DNA of 64,000 bases from the NCBI RefSeq assembly GCF_019285735.1, contig NZ_CP079107.1, positions 2,480,001 to 2,544,000 on the forward strand, read 5' to 3'. The DNA comes from Paeniglutamicibacter sp. Y32M11 (GTDB lineage Bacteria; Actinomycetota; Actinomycetes; Actinomycetales; Micrococcaceae). Below are positions 8,271-17,379 of the stretch, piece after piece. The stretch's first letter is position 1, and each line of letters begins with the position of its first letter. The notes under the pieces are model-generated. The model did no database searches. It was not told where the DNA came from and was given only the letters and a program-made list of their open reading frames with translations. The translations under genes and the position numbers were made by a program.

Positions 8271-9389
8271 GTGCTGGAGACGGCAGCAGAGCCCGGCCCC
8301 GAGCTTGATCTATTCCTCACCGGATCACTCTTCTTCGACATCATCTTCACCGGCCTGCCCACCGAGCCGCGACCCGGCACCGAAGTCTGGGCCGAAGGCA
8401 TGGGCTCGGTGCCCGGCGGCATTGCGAATCTGGCGGTGGCTGCCGCCAGGCTGGGTCTGTCCACCGGCCTCTCGGCGGGATTCGGCGACGATGCTTACGG
8501 TGCTTGGTCCTGGTCACTGTTGGCGGAGCAGGAGGGCATCGATTTGAGCCGGTCACGAATCTTTTCCGGCTGGCACTCGGCACTCACCGTTTCTCTGGCC
8601 CGCGGCGGGGACCGTTCCATGGTCACCCATGGCCACCCGATTCCCATCAGCGACAAGGAACTCATCGGCATCCCGCCCACCTCGCGGGCCATGATCACCG
8701 AGCTGACATTGCCCGGCAACGAGCAGCCCTGGTGGGTTGATTCCGTCCCGGATCAGGGCAAGATTTTCGCCGCCGTCGGCTGGGATCCCACCGAAAAGTG
8801 GGATACCGCGATGCTCAGCGATCTGGACCTCTGCCACGGTTTTTTGCCTAACCATGTTGAGGCCATGGCCTACTCGCGCACCTCCTCGCCCGAAGCCGCG
8901 CTGAGTGCGCTGGCTGACCGCGCACCGCTAGTGGTCATCACCCAGGGCGTGGACGGTGCCATGGCGGTTGACGCCTCTACCGGCGAACGAGCGCAGGTGC
9001 CCAGTCTCCCGGTGCCTGCGATTGATCCAACGGGCGCCGGCGATGTCTTTTCAGCCGGTATCGTGCTTGGCACCCTGGCCGGATGGCCGCTCGAGCAGCG
9101 ACTGCTTTTCTCCACGCTCTGCTCGGCTTTGGCGGTGAGCCACTTCGGCGGATCCCTGGCCTCGCCCGGCTGGGGAGATATTTCCGACTGGTGGGCGTCC
9201 AAAAAACTGCGAGCCAGGGAAAATGCCGAATGTGCAGCCATCGCCAAGCGCTACGGATTTCTCGACGAGGTCCTGTCCCAGCACAAGCTCAACGCGGTGC
9301 GCCGTGCCGAAGCCACCTTCGGATTGCTGACCGAGGCCGAAGCTCACTACCGTCCCAACGAGCCTTTGCGCCCGGCCGCAGAGACATAA
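8271..9389 (+). CDS. PfkB family carbohydrate kinase
   Basis: A 372-residue ribokinase-fold sugar kinase. The N-terminal signature appears as GSVPGGIANLAVAAARLG, and the C-terminal PfkB signature as DPTGAGDVFSAGI with the catalytic aspartate. About 80 residues follow the catalytic core, longer than usual, with a charged helical tail. I chose the GTG at 8271 because the fold starts within 15 residues and GAAGAGG lies upstream; the frame is open to 7902. It heads an operon with a solute-binding protein and two permeases, so it probably phosphorylates the imported sugar or a product of the divergent GH4 enzyme. Confidence 0.85.
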   Translation: MLETAAEPGPELDLFLTGSLFFDIIFTGLPTEPRPGTEVWAEGMGSVPGGIANLAVAAARLGLSTGLSAGFGDDAYGAWSWSLLAEQEGIDLSRSRIFSGWHSALTVSLARGGDRSMVTHGHPIPISDKELIGIPPTSRAMITELTLPGNEQPWWVDSVPDQGKIFAAVGWDPTEKWDTAMLSDLDLCHGFLPNHVEAMAYSRTSSPEAALSALADRAPLVVITQGVDGAMAVDASTGERAQVPSLPVPAIDPTGAGDVFSAGIVLGTLAGWPLEQRLLFSTLCSALAVSHFGGSLASPGWGDISDWWASKKLRARENAECAAIAKRYGFLDEVLSQHKLNAVRRAEATFGLLTEAEAHYRPNEPLRPAAET

Positions 9390-9400
9390 TCCACCACCGG

Positions 9401-9435
9401 CAACAGCACCAGCACCAGCACCAGCACCAGCCACC
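9401..9435. repeat. CACCAG hexamer tandem repeat
   Basis: One degenerate (CAACAG) and four exact CACCAG units at 9401-9430, followed by CCACC. It lies in the 92-bp gap between the kinase and the solute-binding protein genes. Confidence 0.75.
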
Positions 9436-9481
9436 GAAACCTGGCGCATCTGGGTCACCGACACCGTTTGAAAGGACAAAA

Positions 9482-10843
9482 ATGTTTCCCCGAGGCAAAA
9501 CCTTCACCGGCACCCTGATCGCCGCGGCCCTAGCATTAACTCTTGCTGCGTGCACCCCAGGTTCCGAGGCTCCAGCCCCTTCGGCCCCCGCCACGGGCGC
9601 CGCGATCAACAAGGACGTAGCGTCAATGGGCGATGTCACGCTCACGGTCTGGGATCAGGAGGTCCGCGGCGGGCAGAACGAACAAATGACCAAGCTGAAT
9701 GCCGCCTTCGAGGCGAAATACCCCAATGTGAGCATCAAACGTAATTCCCAGTCCTTCGAGGATCTGGGCAAGACTCTGCGGCTAGCCCTCTCTGGCACCG
9801 ATGCCCCGGACGTGGTCCAAGCCAACAATGCTCGCAACACCATGGGCGCATTCGTGAAGGCCGGCCAATTACTGCCACTGGACGGCTGGGCCGATGCCTA
9901 CGGCTGGAATGAGCGATATCCCGCCTCGGTGCTGAAGTACTCGCAGTATTCTACTGACGGCACGACCTTCGGCTCGGGTTCGATCTACGGCTTGCCACAG
10001 GTCGGAGAGATCGTGGGCGTCTTTTACTCCAAGAAGAAGCTCGAGTCCTTGGACCTGACGCTCCCGGCCGATTGGGCAGGGTTCGAATCGGCCATCGTCA
10101 CGGCCAAGGAGGCTGGCGAAACCCCCTTGCTCCTGGGCAACATCGAGAAGTGGCCGGCAGGTCACGTCTTTGGCCCCATTCAGGGCGCAAAGGTCCCCCC
10201 GGAGCAGATCGAGAAGCTCGGCTTCGGCAATGCCGGTGCCTCGTGGATAACTCCCGAAAATCAAGCCGCGGCACAGACCCTGGCGGACTGGAACGCCAAG
10301 GGTTACTTCAACAAGGGGGTGAACGGCACCGAGTACGACGCCGCATGGCAGAAGCTGACCAAGGGCGAAGGCGTATTCCTGATGGGCGGATCGTGGATGG
10401 CCGCCGACTTGGCCGATGCCATGGGCGAGGACGTAGGGTTCTTTGTTCCTCCCGCCACGGCCGGGGACGGAGCACAAACTACCGGAGGCACCGGATTGCC
10501 GTTCACCGTGACGGCCAAAACCAAAAACCCCGACCTGGCTGCCGCCTACATCGACTTCATCACCAACGATGAGGCCATGGGCATCTTGGCCGACACCGGG
10601 AACCTGCCGGTGCTCAACACCTCCACCTATGCGCCGGAAACCGGGGCGCTCAAGGATGTGTTCACCGCCTTCGAATCGGTGACCACCGACGGGGTATTGC
10701 TGCCCTACCTTGACTACGCGACACCCACCATGGGAGACACCCTCGGCGACTCGCTGCAGGGACTGCTCGAGGGCAAACTGGACGCACCGGCATTCACCGA
10801 GGCCATGGAAGCTGACTATGCGGGCTTCACCCAAGGAAAGTAG
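9482..10843 (+). CDS. Sugar ABC transporter substrate-binding lipoprotein
   Basis: A 453-residue extracellular solute-binding protein of the MalE/UgpB class. The first 22 residues form a lipoprotein signal with lipobox LAAC, so the mature protein is anchored outside the membrane. TLTVWDQEVRGGQNEQMTKL is a typical family start, and the YGLP.V segment and the C-terminal AYIDFITNDEAM also fit. The ATG at 9482 follows AAAGGAC. Two permease genes follow in the same operon, but no ATPase gene; actinobacteria often use a shared MsiK-type ATPase for such importers. The ligand is probably a plant-type glycoside, given GH4 nearby, which is inference. Confidence 0.92.
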   Translation: MFPRGKTFTGTLIAAALALTLAACTPGSEAPAPSAPATGAAINKDVASMGDVTLTVWDQEVRGGQNEQMTKLNAAFEAKYPNVSIKRNSQSFEDLGKTLRLALSGTDAPDVVQANNARNTMGAFVKAGQLLPLDGWADAYGWNERYPASVLKYSQYSTDGTTFGSGSIYGLPQVGEIVGVFYSKKKLESLDLTLPADWAGFESAIVTAKEAGETPLLLGNIEKWPAGHVFGPIQGAKVPPEQIEKLGFGNAGASWITPENQAAAQTLADWNAKGYFNKGVNGTEYDAAWQKLTKGEGVFLMGGSWMAADLADAMGEDVGFFVPPATAGDGAQTTGGTGLPFTVTAKTKNPDLAAAYIDFITNDEAMGILADTGNLPVLNTSTYAPETGALKDVFTAFESVTTDGVLLPYLDYATPTMGDTLGDSLQGLLEGKLDAPAFTEAMEADYAGFTQGK

Positions 10844-11738
10844 AACAACCGGCGCCCCGCGCAACGCCTCGGGGCGCCGGGGGCACGCGGCCACACCGTA
10901 CCTTTTTATCGCCCCGGCGTTCATTCTCTACGCGGCCTTTATGCTCTACCCACTGGCCCGTTCCGTACACCTTTCCCTCTTCGCTTGGGATGGGTTAACG
11001 CTGGCGACCTTTGTCGGGTTCGGTAACTACACCGAGCTATTCACCGACGATCGACTGCGCGCCGCCTTTGGCCATGCACTGGCCTTCATCATCTTTTTTG
11101 CGGTGATTCCCTGCGGCATCGGACTCGTGTTGGCGGCGGTCCTGACGCGCTCCAAGGCCCGCGGACTCTCACTTTTCCGCACCCTAGTGTTCCTGCCCCA
11201 GGTCATTGCGATGGTCGTGGTGTCGGTGGCGTTCAAACAGATTTATGCTCCCGATGGGTTACTGAACTCGGCCCTGCGCTCCATCGGATTAGACTCACTG
11301 ACCCGCGCCTGGCTCGGTGACTATGTTTTCTCACTGCCCGCCGTCGGGTTGATCGGCTCCTGGGTTTCCACCGGGCTGGTCACGGTGCTATTGCTCGCCG
11401 GCATGGCCAAGATCCCCACCGAGCTCTTCGAAGCCGCTCGCCTCGATGGCGCCGGGGCCGTGCGTGAATTCATCTTCATCATTGTTCCCTCGGTGCGAGC
11501 CGAGCTCACCGTGGCGCTCACCCTGACCATCGTCGCATCGCTGAAGACCTTTGATTTGATCTACATGACCACCGCGGGCGGGCCCGGATCCTCCACCACG
11601 GTGCCGAGCTATGAGGTGTACCGCAGGGCCTTTGAGACCGGACAGGTGGGCTCCGCCGCGGCCATCGGCGTCACGCTGAGCATCATCATCTTCCTGATCA
11701 CCCTGGCCGTTAACCGGATCTCGGAGCGTGGCGCATGA
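10818..11738 (+). CDS. Sugar ABC transporter permease (MalF-like)
   Basis: A 306-residue membrane permease with about six helices. The ABC-interaction loop appears as EAARLDGAGAVREFIFIIVPS (EAA motif), and the N-terminal segment PYLFIAPAFILYAAFMLYPL is typical of first permeases of carbohydrate importers. No start codon exists between the previous stop and the first helix, so the ATG at 10818, inside the end of the binding-protein gene (26-bp overlap), is the best start. As a result a perfect 11-bp hairpin (10849-10880) falls inside its first codons. It pairs with the following permease. Confidence 0.9.
   Translation: MRASPKESRTTGAPRNASGRRGHAATPYLFIAPAFILYAAFMLYPLARSVHLSLFAWDGLTLATFVGFGNYTELFTDDRLRAAFGHALAFIIFFAVIPCGIGLVLAAVLTRSKARGLSLFRTLVFLPQVIAMVVVSVAFKQIYAPDGLLNSALRSIGLDSLTRAWLGDYVFSLPAVGLIGSWVSTGLVTVLLLAGMAKIPTELFEAARLDGAGAVREFIFIIVPSVRAELTVALTLTIVASLKTFDLIYMTTAGGPGSSTTVPSYEVYRRAFETGQVGSAAAIGVTLSIIIFLITLAVNRISERGA
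10849..10880 (+). promoter_or_regulatory. Perfect hairpin just after the binding-protein stop
   Basis: CCGGCGCCCCG (10849-10859) and CGGGGCGCCGG (10870-10880) form an 11-bp perfect stem with a 10-nt loop, 5 bp after the binding-protein stop. It lies within the first codons of the permease gene. Stems in this position in sugar importer operons are known to keep binding-protein message more abundant than permease message; that role here is inferred. Confidence 0.65.
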
Positions 11739-12550
11739 GGGTTTCGCCGAGTGAACGCACGCTGAACTACGCCATCCTGATCTTCTTCTCCGTCGTGGTG
11801 CTCACCCCGGTCTTCTCCATCGTGGTTACGGCGTTCGGTCCGGCCAACGCCGCTGCCGCCCGGGCCGGTGCCTTCCACCCCGAGAACTTTGCCCAGGCCT
11901 GGGTCCAGGGCAGGTTCGGGACGTACATGGCGACTTCGGTGCTCATCGCGGTGATCGTGGTGTCCCTCGCGCTGGTCCTTTCGGTCATGGCCGGCTACGC
12001 CTTTGGCACCATGCGCTTCCGTGGCGAGCAGGTACTGTTCTATCTGTTCCTTTTGGGGATCATGGTGCCCTCCGAGGCCATCATCGTCCCATTGTTCTTC
12101 GATCTGCGGACCTTCGGACTCACCGATACCCCCTGGGCTGTGGCACTGCCCCAGGTCGCCCAATCCATCGCCTTCGGTACGTACTGGATGCGCGCCTATT
12201 TCAAATCCGTGAGTCCCTCGATCATGGATGCGGCCCGGGTGGACGGGGCCTCGAAGGGCCGCATCTTGGTCTCCATTCTGGTGCCGATGGGGCGCCCTGC
12301 AATCACGACGATGATCGTGCTGATGTTCATGTGGACGTGGAACGAGTTCCTGATCCCGCTGGTGATGTCACCCTCCGGCGAGTTTAGAACGGCACCCCTG
12401 GGTCTGGCCTTCTTCCAGGGCCAATACACCCAGGGCACCGCCCTATTGGCGGCCGCAGCGGTCATGGTCGCGCTACCGGTGGTGATTCTCTACTTCCTGA
12501 TGCAGCGCCACTTCATCCGGGGCATGCTCGAAGGTGCGGTAAAGGAATAG
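11735..12550 (+). CDS. Sugar ABC transporter permease (MalG-like)
   Basis: A 271-residue second permease of the importer. It begins with one transmembrane helix, and the EAA loop reads DAARVDGASKGRILVSILVPMGRPA. The C-terminal GTALLAAAAVMVALPVVILYFLMQRHFIRGMLEGAVKE is the classic end of MalG-type permeases. Its ATG overlaps the stop of the first permease by 4 bp, so the two subunits are translationally coupled. It is the last gene of this operon. Confidence 0.92.
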   Translation: MRVSPSERTLNYAILIFFSVVVLTPVFSIVVTAFGPANAAAARAGAFHPENFAQAWVQGRFGTYMATSVLIAVIVVSLALVLSVMAGYAFGTMRFRGEQVLFYLFLLGIMVPSEAIIVPLFFDLRTFGLTDTPWAVALPQVAQSIAFGTYWMRAYFKSVSPSIMDAARVDGASKGRILVSILVPMGRPAITTMIVLMFMWTWNEFLIPLVMSPSGEFRTAPLGLAFFQGQYTQGTALLAAAAVMVALPVVILYFLMQRHFIRGMLEGAVKE

Positions 12551-12637
12551 CTGCGCCCCGATTCCGCAGACTTCCACGGATCCCTAAGTCCGGTAGCGAC
12601 TCTGCCGGGACGGGCTGCGGGAGCGCACACTGGAGAC

Positions 12638-13204
12638 ATGAAGATCCTGTTGCGCAGCCCGCGCCTGATATTGCGAGAATTTACCGATGAGGATGCCGGG
12701 CTGTTGGTAGAGCTGGATTCGGATCCACGCGTCATGCGCTTCATCTCCAACTCGGTACCCACGCCCGTTCTCGAACTCATCGATGATTACCTGCCCGCCT
12801 ACCTGAACTACCACCGCGCCGGGGCTGACTTCGGGTTCTGGGTGGCTCAAATGCGCGAAACCGGGGAGTTCATCGGCTGGTTTCACCTGCGCCCGGAGCC
12901 CGGTGGACCCATCGACGAACCGGAGCTTGGCTATCGAATCAGGCACAAGTTTTGGTCTCAGGGATTTGCCACCGAGGGAGCCCGGGCACTGATCAACCAT
13001 GGGTTCACCGTGGATTCGGTGGCGGTTACCCGAATTATTGCCAGCACCATGGTGGTGAACACGGCATCACGTAGGGTGCTGGAAAAATCCGGCATGAGGT
13101 TGATCCGCCACTTTACCGCCGACTGGCCGGTGCGCATCGACGGGGACGAAGCAGGAGATGTTGAATATGCCATCACCCGGCACCAGTGGCTCACCACGCG
13201 CTAA
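12638..13204 (+). CDS. GNAT family N-acetyltransferase, RimJ/RimL-like
   Basis: A 188-residue acetyltransferase with the RimJ/RimL layout: a basic start (RSPRLILREFTDEDA), a central GYRIRHKFWSQGFATEGARAL acetyl-CoA site, and a VNTASRRVLEKSGM stretch that is nearly invariant in the group. It starts at the ATG at 12638, three bases after GGAG. It is a stand-alone gene. Members modify ribosomal proteins, antibiotics or small amines; the target here cannot be told. Confidence 0.88.
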   Translation: MKILLRSPRLILREFTDEDAGLLVELDSDPRVMRFISNSVPTPVLELIDDYLPAYLNYHRAGADFGFWVAQMRETGEFIGWFHLRPEPGGPIDEPELGYRIRHKFWSQGFATEGARALINHGFTVDSVAVTRIIASTMVVNTASRRVLEKSGMRLIRHFTADWPVRIDGDEAGDVEYAITRHQWLTTR

Positions 13205-13308
13205 GCGCTGTTGGTCGCCGGGTCTCGACGCCGGGCGTCGATCAAGATCACCGGTGAGGTCTGTACGCTGGGAAATAACCTCACTCCTGCCCACCAACAA
13301 AGGACAAA

Positions 13309-13764
13309 ATGACCGAAACAGCATTCGTCCGGATCGCTGAAAATATCGCCCGGATCAATCACGCCGGACAGGTAGATAAATCCGGTATCGACTACATCAC
13401 CCATCCCGAACGTGTTGCCGCTGGCGTTGCGCAACACGGCGGCAACACCGAGGCCATTGCCGCAGCTTGGCTACACGACGTGCTGGAGGACTGCGACGTG
13501 AGCGCCGCCGAACTCGCGCTTGCCGGGATCCCGGCCACGGTAATCGAGGCGGTGCAAGCAGTGACCAAGATCGACGGCGAATCGCTACAAGATTATTGCG
13601 CGCGCATCGCGGCGAATCCCACGGCCCTGGCGGTGAAGCGTGCGGATCTGGCGGATAACACCGACCCCGCCCGGACGGCCCTGTTACCGGCCGAAATGCG
13701 CGAGCGGTTGGCCGCCAAGTACGCCCGGGTTCGCTCGTTGCTCGGATTCACCCCTCCGGCCTAG
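13309..13764 (+). CDS. HD-domain protein resembling the (p)ppGpp hydrolase domain of RelA/SpoT
   Basis: A 151-residue metal-dependent phosphohydrolase consisting of one HD domain. The motifs match the hydrolase half of RelA/SpoT and the small alarmone hydrolases: YITHPERVA with the first His, AAWLHDVLEDCD with the HD pair, and VKRADLADNTD near residue 107. It has no synthetase or TGS domain. It may therefore hydrolyse (p)ppGpp or a related nucleotide, but this is an assignment by motif. An AAAGGA precedes the ATG at 13309. Neighbours give no further hint. Confidence 0.8.
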   Translation: MTETAFVRIAENIARINHAGQVDKSGIDYITHPERVAAGVAQHGGNTEAIAAAWLHDVLEDCDVSAAELALAGIPATVIEAVQAVTKIDGESLQDYCARIAANPTALAVKRADLADNTDPARTALLPAEMRERLAAKYARVRSLLGFTPPA

Positions 13765-13906
13765 GCACCGGACCACCCTGCGCTGCGGTATTTCTTAGTT
13801 ATTTTCCACCACGGGGCTTTGGCCCCTTGTCCGGGGCGGGTTCGGCGGCCAAGAATGGAGTAAAGCGCAGGATTGCTGCGGCACGCACCATCAATGGGGG
13901 GGCACC

Positions 13907-14677
13907 ATGGAGAACGTCGGTACTGCGGCGCCCGCGCCTCATCCGCTGCCAGACCCTTCTCAGGATCCGGGTCAGGATCACGGAATTGCCGAGGCAACGG
14001 GCCCGCTGCAGCACAATGACCCCGATTCACCCATCCGTGTTTTCATCCTTGATGATCATGAGTTGGTCCGCCGCGGCCTGCGCGAATTACTTGAGGGTGA
14101 GGGCTTTGAGGTGGTGGGTACTTCCGGCACCGCGGGTGAGGCACGCAAACAGATCCCGGCGCTCCGCCCGGATGTCTCGGTGCTTGATGCCCGGCTGCCC
14201 GATGGCACAGGCATCGAGGTCTGCCGCGATGTGCGTTCGATTGATGAGTCGCTCAATTGCCTGATTCTCACCAGCTACGACGACGAACAAGCCCTGCGCG
14301 GGGCGGTACTCGCCGGCGCCATGGGATACGTGCTCAAGCAGATCGCCGGCAATGACCTGATCAACGCGTTGCGCCGGGCGGCTCGCGGCGAATCGCTGTT
14401 CACCCCGGGGCTCAAGGCCCGCATCATCTCCGGGTTGATTACCCACGAAAACCTTGACCCGCGGTTCACCCAACTGACCACGCAGGAACGCCGCGTGCTG
14501 GAACTGGTGGGTGAGGGACTGAGCAACCGGCAGATCGGCGAGCGCATGCGCTTGGCGGAGAAGACGGTGAAGAACTACGTCTCCTCGATGTTGGCGAAGC
14601 TGGGTTTTGAATCGCGCACCCAGGCAGCGGTGTTTGTGACCCATCCGGTGCGTGGTCCGGACGCCGGTGGTACCTAG
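13907..14677 (+). CDS. NarL/LuxR-family response regulator, DevR-like
   Basis: A 256-residue response regulator. A proline-rich, disordered N-terminal tail of about 40 residues precedes the receiver domain (VFILDDHELVRRGL ... SVLDARLPDGTG with the phosphorylated Asp). The LuxR-type helix-turn-helix sits at the C-terminus (LTTQERRVLELVGEGLSNRQ..., then EKTVKNYVSSMLAKLG). The order of motifs resembles DevR/DosR. The long N-terminal tail is unusual; the ATG at 13907 follows a G-rich run. It converges on its probable partner kinase, and the two stop codons interlock within 4 bp. Confidence 0.88.
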   Translation: MENVGTAAPAPHPLPDPSQDPGQDHGIAEATGPLQHNDPDSPIRVFILDDHELVRRGLRELLEGEGFEVVGTSGTAGEARKQIPALRPDVSVLDARLPDGTGIEVCRDVRSIDESLNCLILTSYDDEQALRGAVLAGAMGYVLKQIAGNDLINALRRAARGESLFTPGLKARIISGLITHENLDPRFTQLTTQERRVLELVGEGLSNRQIGERMRLAEKTVKNYVSSMLAKLGFESRTQAAVFVTHPVRGPDAGGT

Positions 14678-16212
14678 TCCGTTCTGCCCGGCGCTGGCGG
14701 TGCTGGCAGCGGGATGATCCAGCTCAGGGTGGTGCCGTGCCCGGGCGTTGAGTGTACGGCCAGCGTTCCTCCGAGTTCGGCGGCACGTTGGCGCATGTTT
14801 GCCAGTCCGCTTTCGTGGTGCACCGCGCCAAGTCCCACTCCGTCATCGTGGATACGCAGGTGCAGCGTGGAAGAGGTCGGTTCGATGCTCAGTTCCACGG
14901 CGCTTGCATGGGCATGGCGCACCACGTTGCTCAGGGCCTCGGTGATCACCGCGAGCACGTGGGTGAGCGTGCTCTGGTGTACCAGTGCATCTATTCCGTC
15001 TCCCAGGTGCACCCGTGGGGTGAAGTCTAGGGGTTCGGCGGCCAAGCGAATGGCTCGCAGAATCCGGGAGCTGGGACTTTCGCTAGCCCCCACGGTGGCC
15101 TGTAGCGAATAGATGGTGGCACGCAGCTCGGCAATGGTGGTGTCCAGTTCCCCGGCGATGGCCCCCGCGCGTTCCCGGGTCGCGAGGGTTGGTAGGTGTT
15201 TGCTCAGCGCGCTGATGCCCAAACCCGCGGCGAAGATGCGTTGGATGACGATGTCATGCAGGTCCCGGGCGATGCGTTCGCGCTCCAGATAGAGCAGGAC
15301 CTCCTCGCGTAGGTGATGCATCTGGAGAAGCCCGAGTCCCTGGGCGACGTTATCGGCGAAGATCCCGGCCATCTGGATGTCGACCGGCCCATACTCATCA
15401 CTGCCCTCCTCGCGGATCATCAGCAGGATTCCGTAGTGCGTGGCGCGGGCACTGAGTTCTACCAGCAGCGTGTGGGCACCGGTGGGGATGAGGCCGGCGG
15501 GCAGGATGGCGTCGGGCGTGGGTAGCAGCAGGGGCGTGGAGTACGCCAGGTTCAGTTCATTGCTCTCCCCCTGCTCCGGCAACACCCTTCCCACGAGACC
15601 GTCCGGGAGGTTCTGGCTAATCCCGGAGATCCGGTAACCGGGTCCGGTTCCCTCCTGATGTTCGATGGGGGTCAGCAGCAACGCATAACTGGCGCGCGAT
15701 TCGTTGCTGGCCAGCTCCGCCACCTCGTTAAGCCCCTGGGTGTGGTGGCGCGACTCTCCCCCCAGCAAACCGCCAATGCGTGCACAGGCGCTGAGCCAGC
15801 GGGCGCGATCTGCGGCATCTTGGTAGAGCTGTGCATTCTCCAGGGCGACCGATGCGCTTCCGGCGAGCGCAGCGCCAAGCTCCTGATCGGCCTTGGAGTA
15901 ACGGTCCTTACCGTTTTTAGGTCCCAGGGTGAGTAGCGCGAAAATTTCCTGCCGGGTCCGCAGTTCTAGGCGCAGACGCTTGGCTTCGTCCTTACCTGCC
16001 GGTTGGCTTAAACCGGCGGCATCCTTGCCCTTGGCGAGGTGTCCTTGTTGGTGCGACGAGCTGGTGAGCTCTAAGAGGCCCGAGCTGGCGCCGTAGATGG
16101 CCATTGCCTCATCAAGCACGCGGTGGGTGATGGCGGTGACGGAGAGATCGCTGGAGATCGAGGCCATGGAGGCGAGCAGTTCGCGAATACGGGCATCGCT
16201 GCGCTTGGACAT
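14674..16212 (-). CDS. GAF-domain sensor histidine kinase, DevS/DosT-like
   Basis: A 512-residue soluble sensor kinase. After an N-terminal helix come two GAF-like regions (about residues 20-150 and 165-300), then a HisKA_3 phosphoacceptor segment (ERERIARDLHDIVIQRIFAAGL) and a C-terminal ATPase domain with DDGVGLG and GLANMRQRAAELGG. This arrangement matches DevS/DosT redox and oxygen sensors, but I cannot confirm haem binding from sequence. There are no membrane helices. The ATG at 16212 has AGGAGG 6 nt upstream. It faces the response-regulator gene tail to tail and is probably its partner. Confidence 0.88.
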   Translation of the reverse strand: MSKRSDARIRELLASMASISSDLSVTAITHRVLDEAMAIYGASSGLLELTSSSHQQGHLAKGKDAAGLSQPAGKDEAKRLRLELRTRQEIFALLTLGPKNGKDRYSKADQELGAALAGSASVALENAQLYQDAADRARWLSACARIGGLLGGESRHHTQGLNEVAELASNESRASYALLLTPIEHQEGTGPGYRISGISQNLPDGLVGRVLPEQGESNELNLAYSTPLLLPTPDAILPAGLIPTGAHTLLVELSARATHYGILLMIREEGSDEYGPVDIQMAGIFADNVAQGLGLLQMHHLREEVLLYLERERIARDLHDIVIQRIFAAGLGISALSKHLPTLATRERAGAIAGELDTTIAELRATIYSLQATVGASESPSSRILRAIRLAAEPLDFTPRVHLGDGIDALVHQSTLTHVLAVITEALSNVVRHAHASAVELSIEPTSSTLHLRIHDDGVGLGAVHHESGLANMRQRAAELGGTLAVHSTPGHGTTLSWIIPLPAPPAPGRTD

Positions 16213-16476
16213 CTCTACCTCCTGACCCCTATGCGCCAGACTACTCGCGATGCCGAAGCCGGGACCAGAGAGTGCGCTGCGGATTTATTGCTCCGTGCGC
16301 TAAATCGCGCCACGTGGTGCGGAAAGCCCGGCGCATGTCCCCGATGCGCATCCGCGGTGCAATTCATCGGAAACGCGGATGCCCGCGCTCGCATCCCCCG
16401 TCGGGAAGCTCATGGGGCGATCTCGATATTTGAGACGTCGCTACTGAGATGGCTGACCGTCTGTATATCGTGAGGC

Positions 16477-17310
16477 ATGGACGCGATTCAAGCCAACCCC
16501 GGCATCATTCCCCCTTTTGTTGACGGAGCGTGGCTACACGGGCACCACCGTCAGGTGATCATTGCCGATGCACGCTGGTACCTCAATGGATCCTCCGGGC
16601 GGGACGCATTCGACAGGGGGCACATCCCCAACGCCGTGTTTGTCGACCTCGATACGTGGTTATCCGGCGAGTCCGGCGCGCGGGGGCTCAATCCTCTGCC
16701 CTCTCCGCTGGTTTTCGCCCGGGGGATGTCTTCACTGGGGGTGGGCGATGACTCGACGGTCATCGCCTACGACGATGCAGGGGGCGTCATTGCGGCACGG
16801 TTGGTGTGGATGCTGCGGGCACTCGGGAAGCGGGCAGCATTGCTCGATGGCGGCATTGCCGCATGGAATGGTCCACTCGAACGTGAATCGGTACATCCTG
16901 TGCCGGCGCACTTCACGCCGGCGCCCTGGCCCGAAGCATCTCTGGTGCATGCCGAGGACCTCGCTGCCTAGACCGGGATCGTGGTTGATGCCCGCACCAC
17001 CGAACGCTTCGACGGTAGCCTTCAGCTCCCCACGGATCCCCAAGCCGGGCATATTCCCGGCGCGGTGAACGTGCCCTGCAGAGAAAACCTGGACTCCGTT
17101 GGCCGGCTCCTGCCGGTCGCCGAGGTACGTGAGGCGTTTGCGCGCGCCGGGGTCCAGGACGGCTCTGCCGTCGTTTCCTATTGCGGATCCGGCATCACCG
17201 CGTGCCACAATCTGCTGGCCCTCGAACACGTCGGGCTCGGACGCGGCCGCCTCTACCCCGGTAGCTGGTCCGAATATGCCAGGGACCCGCGACGCGTTGC
17301 GGAGAGGTAG
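16477..17310 (+). pseudogene. Sulfurtransferase (two rhodanese domains) interrupted by an in-frame TAG
   Basis: The frame encodes a complete two-domain sulfurtransferase of the thiosulfate/3-mercaptopyruvate type, 278 codons in all. The N-terminal inactive rhodanese domain (IIADARWYL ... GHIPNAVFVDLD) is intact up to codon 164. A TAG at 16969-16971 then interrupts the interdomain linker, and the same frame resumes at once with the catalytic domain (IVVDARTTERF, GHIPGAVNVP, SYCGSGITA with the active cysteine). One C-to-T change from CAG would explain the stop. Most likely a recent nonsense pseudogene; readthrough, a suppressor or a base-call error remain possible. Separate expression of the halves would leave only the second with a catalytic cysteine. 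Confidence 0.8.
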
Positions 17311-17379
17311 ATCCAACCGAGAAGACATTCGACCACGCCCCGATCCTATGGTCTGGCGCGTTCCCACCTAGCTCTGTCA

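Noticed and set aside
9401-9435. CACCAG repeat as a possible CRISPR or operator array
   Set aside because: A plain hexamer microsatellite without spacers; only reported as a repeat.
12584-13000. Minus-strand open frames opposite the RimJ-like gene
   Set aside because: Shadow of a well-supported acetyltransferase; no ribosome-binding site or recognised motif.
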